Positions 55,027-62,500 of a stretch of 64,000 nt of DNA are shown here, in pieces. The notes beneath the pieces were generated by a model. It ran no database searches. It saw only the letters and a program-made list of their open reading frames with translations, and was not told the origin of the DNA. The position numbers and the translations under genes are program-made. Location of the stretch: contig NZ_VISL01000001.1 of NCBI RefSeq assembly GCF_007827465.1, forward strand, positions 1,507,001 to 1,571,000. Reading direction: 5' to 3'. The DNA comes from Dokdonia sp. Hel_I_53 (GTDB lineage Bacteria; Bacteroidota; Bacteroidia; Flavobacteriales; Flavobacteriaceae). Each line of letters starts with the position of its first letter. Position 1 is the stretch's first letter.

Positions 55027-55457
55027 TCCAATATTTTTTGTTTAGGAACACCATTTTCATTTATTTCCCAGACGTTATAAATTCCATCAGAGTCAAAATC
55101 AATAATTGCTGTTGCCGTAGCTTTAAATTGCCCTGCTCCTGCAGAGATTATTTCATATGAGTAATTCGCATTGCCTCCTGCCTTTACAGATTTAGGAGCT
55201 TCAAAATAAATATCTGTGAAATTATCTGCATAACGAGAATTTGTATAAAAAAACATTTCTTGCAATGTATGTATATATTTGAGCTGAGCTTGGGCCTCTG
55301 AGCTTTTAAACTTGACAATAAGAGGCATTGTTTTAGGCACGGCAAACATCATGAGTATCCCCATCAATGCTAAAGCTAGGAGCATATTTTGGAGGTTATA
55401 AGCGGCTAACCTTACCTTACACCATCCATTAAACTTATTAATAAATTGTTTTATCAT
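55023..55457 (-). CDS. Major pilin/pseudopilin-like protein (GspG position)
   Basis: The predicted protein has 144 residues. A 20-residue leader ends in Ala-Ala, then YNLQNMLLALALMGILMMFAVPKTMPLI, a typical pilin helix but without the usual Phe1 and Glu5 (Asn is at position 5). The C-terminal part carries DFDSDGIYNVWEIN, an acidic loop like the calcium site of GspG. It is the first gene of the cluster, as expected for a highly expressed filament subunit. The mixture of conserved fold and altered cleavage site makes this a confident family call but an odd member. Confidence 0.8.
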   Translation of the reverse strand: MIKQFINKFNGWCKVRLAAYNLQNMLLALALMGILMMFAVPKTMPLIVKFKSSEAQAQLKYIHTLQEMFFYTNSRYADNFTDIYFEAPKSVKAGGNANYSYEIISAGAGQFKATATAIIDFDSDGIYNVWEINENGVPKQKILD

Positions 55458-55955
55458 ATTGATTCATTTATAGAGGACTAATATCAATAAAATTTAACAA
55501 ATAAATAGGTTTAGAGAATTTAAAATCTATATTACAACTTTAAAATAAAGGCCTCTTTATAGGAGGTACATGTAGTTTTATTTCTAATTATCATGACAAT
55601 AAAATTATTTGTAAAATACTCACTTTCATGAATTTATAATTTTATTTTTTCTTTACAATTTTTTAATGAAAAAAATCATGAAGAATTGATATGTAATTTT
55701 ATTATGTTCGCAAAATTATAATTTTAGATTGAAATTATTTCTAAATATTAGATTAAGTTTAAATCATGCATACTTAACTATGAGATTATTATTCAGCAAT
55801 AGACCCGGCGGTAGGATTTCTAAAAGAATACACATTATTAAGCTACCTAAACTAAATGCTATTTATTCAATTGACTTATCTGATATTTTTTTGTCAAAAA
55901 AACTTACTTAAGCCAGGTATGAACCACTTAACAAATTAAAATTAATTTGATCATT
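55458..55955. other. Divergent promoter region between pilin and RHS-type genes
   Basis: About 500 very AT-rich bases separating minus-strand pilin and plus-strand RHS-type genes, so both promoters should lie here. An open frame at 55729-55911 has no supporting features. No clear TAnnTTTG box was identified, though ATTAATTTG occurs 7 bases before the RHS start. Confidence 0.5.
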
Positions 55956-58900
55956 ATGATTAATAAATCCTTACTTTTTACTTCCGTTTTTGTTTGTTAT
56001 TCATATGTGTTTGTTATTGCACAGGGACAGGTTGATGATACAGGAAATAATTCATATGAATACAATTATGCATCAGAGCTAGCGAGGATTATCGAAATTC
56101 CCAATTCTCCTGAAGCTGCCGCTTTTCAAAAATATGGAAATGTACCTGTAGACCTATACAGAGGTATGCCGAATATAGATATCCCTATTTATACTATAAA
56201 AGGTAAGGAAATAGATGTTCCGATAAATTTGAACTATGATCCAATGAATCTGAAGGTAGAGGATATAGCTACTGGCGTTGGACTTGGCTGGAATCTTAAT
56301 GTAGGAGGAAGAATTACTAGAAATACAAATGGATTGCCAGATGATTACATCACAAGTGATTATAAAACTCCTTATAATGATAATGCAACGGCCACAAAAT
56401 TCTATGATTATAGAGAAAAGATTTTTACTCAAGCAGGGTTTAATTCAGATAGTGATCTTTTTAATTACTTTAAATTCTTAGAGGATGTAGGTAAAAATAA
56501 AATAGACTTATTACCAGACACATACAGTCTTAATATTCCAGGTTTAAATAGCCAAATCATTATCATTAATAATGAAGTATATTCATTAGATAATCCTCGA
56601 TTAAAAATTAAAGTTTTTCGCTCAAATCATTCAATATCTGGTTGGGAAGTAATAAATAATGGTACAAAATATACCTTTAATAAAGCAGAAGTTACTAATT
56701 ATAATAATGATGATGACCTAGGTGACGCAGGAGCATTAGTTCAAGTATACAATAGTTCTTGGCTTCTTACAAGTATAGAAAGTCCAAATCACAGGGACGT
56801 TTATACATTTTATTATAATGATCTTGGATTTTGGAATAAACCTAGACCTATTTCTGCGAGTTCTCAAATTTCTGAAACTAGGGTGAGTAGCACTGGTAAT
56901 CTTACCTGGGTGACAGGCTCACCAATTTTCTCTACAGGGCACGAGAAAATTAAGCAACAGTTTTTAACAAAAATTATTTATAACGGTAATAATATTATTG
57001 ATATATCATTAAAGGAGCGACACGACTTATCTATTCCGTCTGCAATTTCAAATATATCTATTACAAATACTCTAGGAAATAGAGTTTCTAGTTTTAATTT
57101 TTTCTATTCTTATTTTGGTATTTCTTCCGATAGTGATCCTAATAATTTTGACGAAGAAGAATTGAGATTAAAATTAGATGGAATTGGGATTTCTGGCGAA
57201 GGTATTAATATGAATATTGACTTAAATAGTTACGATAAAAAATATGTGTTTACATATAATGCTCCTGAACAAGTGCCATCTCGAGATTCAAAAGCACAGG
57301 ATATATTTGGATACTATAATGGCGTGAATAACAGCAGTTTAATTCCTAAAGTAGACATTTATGGGAAATCTTTTTCAGGAGCAAACCGTGATTTTAATGT
57401 GAATTATGCAACAAAAGGTATTTTAGAAAAAATAACATACCCCACAGGGGGTCATAGTACGTTCAAATATGAACAAGCTTATACTAATGAGTATGGAATG
57501 CGACCAAATGAACAGATATACTTTAGTTTAAGTACAAATAATCAAATACCTATTGATTTTTTTAACCAGCGTCATAACCCAAGTAATACTGCGTATACAG
57601 ATGAATGTTTAGAAAATGAATGCTGCCCCTCTCCAAATATTATTAATTCAAAAGGTGATACTGGTCTTGATGCAATTGGTATTTATAATTCAGAAATCTT
57701 TGAAGTCTCTGAATCTACATCCTATGATATAATCTCAAAACTTAATACTAGTTTTATAGTAGATGCCTCTGTAAATTACCTTAAATCTTTTATAATTGAG
57801 TTAAATGAATGTGTTCCTTTGAGTTATGCAGAAGCTTTAACCGCATGTGAATCTGGGTCTTTTGTTGTATGGGATTATCATGATAGTGTTTCTAATACGG
57901 TAGCTTTAGATGCAGATAAGTGTTATCAAGCAGTAATCTTTAACGCAATGATGGTTAATGACCCATTAGAAGGTCATGATGAATCAACTTTAGGAACTAT
58001 CGATTTTGATATAATAATATCTAGAACAGAAGATGAGCCTTACATAGCAAGGACAGAAATGTATCCTTCTTATCGCTTAAAGGAAATTACAAACTACACA
58101 GAGATTCAAAAAGTCTCTACCAAGAAAGAATATAAATATGGTTTTGTTAATGAAAATTTAAACCCTATATTTTCTTATCTCACAAATGAAGCATATTTTG
58201 ATGAAACCTATAACCAAATCAAACAAAGACCTAAATTAATTAGATACTCTAAACCTGTAATGGGATCTGAACCGATTCTTTCGTATTCAGGAGTTTCTGA
58301 AATTAATAGGAATGTGTACAGTGGAGAAAAGAATGGCGAAACAAAATATTCGTTCAATACAGCTGGGACAAAAGGTAATTCTCCACAACATAGCCCACCT
58401 TTTTCCAGAAATTATTTTCCTAATTACAAGAAAGGAAAAATGTTAAACTCCACTACCCTCAATAGTACAACAGGAGCTATTTCACATCATGAGAATGACT
58501 ATGTAGTAAGTGATTTTTCAGAGAACATAATAAATACTCTAGGGTATACATATAAAAATAATGAGAACAAAAAGTTACATGTAATTGTTACATATGCAGA
58601 TAATCCAGGTCAATACTCCTATCTTCCGTATGAATTATCTGGATTTCAATCTTTAGGAATGGTTCTTGGTTTTCCGCAAATTTGTTCGAGTCCAACGGTT
58701 AATTGTTTTCAAAGCATTAACCCAACAATTGGATATCAAGCGGGAAATTCATCATTTCAAGTAGGCAATATTAATTCTACAAGTAGATTAAATTTCTTAG
58801 ATGAGCACAGCGTGGAAAGTTCAGTAACATATGAGTACAATAGTGATTATCTTTTAAGTAAATCAATTAAAACAAATAGTTCTCACCAAACTCTCACCAC

Positions 58901-59507
58901 AGAATTTTATTATGAGCCTTCATCTCCCATAATTGGAGATTTTAATTCTCCATTTCCAGAAGATCCTCTTGTAATAAAACAATTTAAGAATTCTTCACTC
59001 TTATCAACTAAAGAAATAAAATTTGGGAAAGTAAGTAATGGACCTGAAATGATGATTCTTCCTCATACAATCGCCTCATCGAAGGGTGGTATTCCAGCAG
59101 AAGACAAGATTTATATTAATAGATATGATTCTTTTGGAAATGCCATTGAGATACAACAGAAAGATGGACCGGTTGTATCATATGTATGGGGTTACAATGG
59201 TAAATATTTACTCTCTAAAATTGTTAACATAAAATATGCAGAGATTGAATTGTTACCCGAATTTGGTTCAGAGTTTCTACTTACTCAAGGCTTGAACTCA
59301 TCTCAAATTCAAGCATTATATAAATTACCTAATGCGCAGGTTACTAATTATACTTACAAGCCGATGGTAGGTTTGACAAGTAAAACCTCTCCTAGTGGAG
59401 AGACTATTTATTATGAATATGATATTATGAATAGATTAGAAAATATTAAGGATATAGATGGTAATATAATAATTGAGAATAAATACAATTATAGAGATCA
59501 AGATTAG
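55956..59507 (+). CDS. Large secreted YD/RHS-type protein (N-terminal partner)
   Basis: The predicted protein has 1183 residues from the ATG at 55956; a TTG three codons upstream is an alternative. It has a signal peptide (ending near VIAQ). The block FQKYGNVPVDLYRGMPNIDIPIYTI followed by LNYDPMNLKVEDIATGVGLGWNLNVGGRITR is the common start of flavobacterial RHS/YD proteins with an SpvB-like beta sandwich. Later parts contain ITYPTGGHSTFKYE and, at the C-terminus, YD-type repeats (SPSGETIYYEYDIMNRLENIKDIDGNII). A Cys-rich insert (ECLENECCPSP) is unusual. Its stop is 2 bases from the start of the second RHS gene. Location is probably extracellular; the role is unknown. Confidence 0.8.
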   Translation: MINKSLLFTSVFVCYSYVFVIAQGQVDDTGNNSYEYNYASELARIIEIPNSPEAAAFQKYGNVPVDLYRGMPNIDIPIYTIKGKEIDVPINLNYDPMNLKVEDIATGVGLGWNLNVGGRITRNTNGLPDDYITSDYKTPYNDNATATKFYDYREKIFTQAGFNSDSDLFNYFKFLEDVGKNKIDLLPDTYSLNIPGLNSQIIIINNEVYSLDNPRLKIKVFRSNHSISGWEVINNGTKYTFNKAEVTNYNNDDDLGDAGALVQVYNSSWLLTSIESPNHRDVYTFYYNDLGFWNKPRPISASSQISETRVSSTGNLTWVTGSPIFSTGHEKIKQQFLTKIIYNGNNIIDISLKERHDLSIPSAISNISITNTLGNRVSSFNFFYSYFGISSDSDPNNFDEEELRLKLDGIGISGEGINMNIDLNSYDKKYVFTYNAPEQVPSRDSKAQDIFGYYNGVNNSSLIPKVDIYGKSFSGANRDFNVNYATKGILEKITYPTGGHSTFKYEQAYTNEYGMRPNEQIYFSLSTNNQIPIDFFNQRHNPSNTAYTDECLENECCPSPNIINSKGDTGLDAIGIYNSEIFEVSESTSYDIISKLNTSFIVDASVNYLKSFIIELNECVPLSYAEALTACESGSFVVWDYHDSVSNTVALDADKCYQAVIFNAMMVNDPLEGHDESTLGTIDFDIIISRTEDEPYIARTEMYPSYRLKEITNYTEIQKVSTKKEYKYGFVNENLNPIFSYLTNEAYFDETYNQIKQRPKLIRYSKPVMGSEPILSYSGVSEINRNVYSGEKNGETKYSFNTAGTKGNSPQHSPPFSRNYFPNYKKGKMLNSTTLNSTTGAISHHENDYVVSDFSENIINTLGYTYKNNENKKLHVIVTYADNPGQYSYLPYELSGFQSLGMVLGFPQICSSPTVNCFQSINPTIGYQAGNSSFQVGNINSTSRLNFLDEHSVESSVTYEYNSDYLLSKSIKTNSSHQTLTTEFYYEPSSPIIGDFNSPFPEDPLVIKQFKNSSLLSTKEIKFGKVSNGPEMMILPHTIASSKGGIPAEDKIYINRYDSFGNAIEIQQKDGPVVSYVWGYNGKYLLSKIVNIKYAEIELLPEFGSEFLLTQGLNSSQIQALYKLPNAQVTNYTYKPMVGLTSKTSPSGETIYYEYDIMNRLENIKDIDGNIIIENKYNYRDQD

Positions 59508-59509
59508 CT

Positions 59510-62500
59510 ATGAAAAGATTTATATGTATATTATTCTTTATTTTTTTTACAGGGACTCTCTTTGCACAATTTCCTGTTGGAGATAAGGATGGTCCTATTT
59601 TGATTAATCGAAACTGGTATCTCGATAGTGACGGTGATGGTTATGGTAGTTCAACTAATGTAATTGTGGATAATGTTCAACCTTCAGGGTATGTTTCCGT
59701 TAGTGGTGATTGTAATGTTGGTGACTCTTCTATTTTTCCTGGTGCTTTAGAGATTTTAGATGGAATAGATAACGATTGTGATGGGACTATAGACGAGGGT
59801 TTAACCCCATTAATACCTTCTACAATAACTGTAACTACAAATTGTGGGAGCAGTGTTTTAAATCGTAGTCTCCCTCCATTAGGGGTGACTTGGTTCTGGC
59901 AAAGTAGTGCTTCTGGCACATCGACTTCTAGTTCTGCAGCATCTATTACTCGTACTAGCGGGACTATATATTACTTAAGAGCTAAGAGTAATCATAATGG
60001 ACTATGGAGTAGTGCTCGATCTGTTTCTTATAGCATACAGCAACCACCAGTATGGTATGCAGATGTTGATGGCGATGGATATGGGAACATTGCTATCTCA
60101 CAAAGCTCTTGTACACAGCCTATAGGGTATGTTTCCGTTAGTGGTGATTGTAATGTTAGTGACTCTTCTATTTTTCCTGGTGCTTTAGAGATTTTAGATG
60201 GAATAGATAACGATTGTGATGGGACTATAGACGAGGGTTTAACCCCATTAATACCTTCTACAATAACTGTAACTACAAATTGTGGGAGCAGTGTTTTAAA
60301 TCGTAGTCTCCCTCCATTAGGGGTGACTTGGTTCTGGCAAAGTAGTGCTTCTGGCACATCGACTTCTAGTTCTGCAGCATCTATTACTCGTACTAGCGGG
60401 ACTATATATTACTTAAGAGCTAAGAGTAATCATAATGGACTATGGAGTAGTGCTCGATCTGTTTCTTATAGCATACAGCAACCACCAGTATGGTATGCAG
60501 ATGTTGATGGCGATGGATATGGGAACATTGCTATCTCACAAAGCTCTTGTACACAGCCTATAGGGTATGTTTCCGTTAGTGGTGATTGTAATGTTAGTGA
60601 CTCTTCTATTTTTCCTGGTGCTTTAGAGATTTTAGATGGAATAGATAACGATTGTGATGGGACTATAGACGAGGGTTTAACCCCATTAATACCTTCTACA
60701 ATAACTGTAACTACAAATTGTGGGAGCAGTGTTTTAAATCGTAGTCTCCCTCCATTAGGGGTGACTTGGTTCTGGCAAAGTAGTGCTTCTGGCACATCGA
60801 CTTCTAGTTCTGCAGCATCTATTACTCGTACTAGCGGGACTATATATTACTTAAGAGCTAAGAGTAATCATAATGGACTATGGAGTAGTGCTCGATCTGT
60901 TTCTTATAGCATACAGCAACCACCAGTATGGTATGCAGATGTTGATGGCGATGGATATGGGAACATTGCTATCTCACAAAGCTCTTGTACACAGCCTATA
61001 GGGTATGTTTCCGTTAGTGGTGATTGTAATGTTAGTGACTCTTCTATTTTTCCTGGTGCTTTAGAGATTTTAGATGGAATAGATAACGATTGTGATGGGA
61101 CTATAGACGAGGGTTTAACCCCATTAATACCTTCTACAATAACTGTAACTACAAATTGTGGGAGCAGTGTTTTAAATCGTAGCCTCCCTCCGTCAGGGGT
61201 GACTTGGTTCTGGCAAAGTAGTGCTTCTGGCACAGCGACTTCTAGTTCTGCAGCCTCTATTACTCGTACTAGCGGGACTATATATTACTTAAGAGCTAAG
61301 AGTAATTATAATGGACTATGGAGTAGTGCTCGATCGGTATCTTATACAGTGCAAAAGCCTACCACTTGGTATGCCGATGCAGATGGAGATGGTTTTGGTA
61401 ATTCTTCTAGTAGTCAAAGTTCTTGTTCACAGCCTATAGGGTACGTTTCTGTAAATGGAGACTGTAATGATTCTAAGAACTTAGTTTTTCCTGGAGCTTT
61501 AGAGGTGTTAGATGGAATAGATAATGATTGTGATGGGACTATAGACGAGGGTTTAACCCCATTAATACCTTCTACAATAACTGTAACTACAAATTGTGGA
61601 AGCAGTGTTTTAAATCGTAGCCTCCCTCCGTCAGGGGTGACTTGGTTCTGGCAAAGTAGTGCTTCTGGCACAGCGACTTCTAGTTCTGCAGCCTCTATTA
61701 CTCGTACTAGCGGGACTATATATTACTTAAGAGCTAAGGGTAATTATAATGGACTATGGAGTAGTGCTCGATCGGTATCTTATACAGTGCAAAAGCCTAC
61801 CACTTGGTATGCAGATGCAGATGATGATGGTTTAGGAGATTCCTCCATTACAAAAAGTGCTTGTAATCAACCTTTAAATTATGTCAGTATTAGTGGTGAT
61901 TTATGTCCTGAGGTTTCAGGTAATGAAAATGGTTGTCCTACCCCAGCTAGTTACGAGTTGAGTAACGAGAATCATATTTTTACTCGAAAATACTTAACTC
62001 CAACTAAGACTCCAACGACTCAAATAGGTTCTGATAATGTGATAGAAGATGTTACTTATTTCGATGGATTAGGGAGAGCAAAGCAGCAAGTTTTGATTAA
62101 TGGGTCTAGTCATCCGAGGAATAATATTTCTTCAACGTCTTTTAACTCAAGTTCGACTACTAACTTCAAGCAGGATTGGTCTGAAGGTATAGGAGGAACA
62201 CCTTTTTATAATAAAAATGGAAGCCTTGGGGAGAATCGTCGTGTGTATGGTGCAGCTCCTAATGGTTCTTCTGACCTTCTGTGGGAGTGTGGTAGTGATA
62301 CAGCAAGTGATGCAGATGGAGGCTGGAATACAAACTATTTTGCTATAGATAATACAGCCACCTATTATTATTCTGTATGGGTAAAGCGCACAGGAGATCT
62401 TACTAATGGCTATGTGTATCACGGTACTCAAAACGTAAATACATTAGCTGGGGAGCAGAAATCTAATCCTTATTTTATGTCTACTCATTTGCCATCACTA

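Noticed and set aside
43782..55457. Cluster considered as a twitching type IV pilus
   Set aside because: No PilT-like retraction ATPase, a single-chain GspL-like protein and a GspC-like connector favour a secretion-type system, though a pilus-like role is not excluded.
55729..55911. 60-residue plus-strand open frame in the divergent promoter region
   Set aside because: AT-rich, no start signal, no motif, and positioned where promoters for both neighbours are needed.
59677..61671. A series of minus-strand open frames starting MPEALLCQNQVTP, repeated every 438 bases
   Set aside because: They are the antisense reading of the tandem repeats of the RHS-type gene; the plus strand has a signal peptide, known motifs and an unbroken frame.
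59612..61900. Possible CRISPR-like array because of regular near-identical repeats
   Set aside because: Units are 438 bases, in frame and coding, with no short repeat-spacer alternation and no cas genes nearby.
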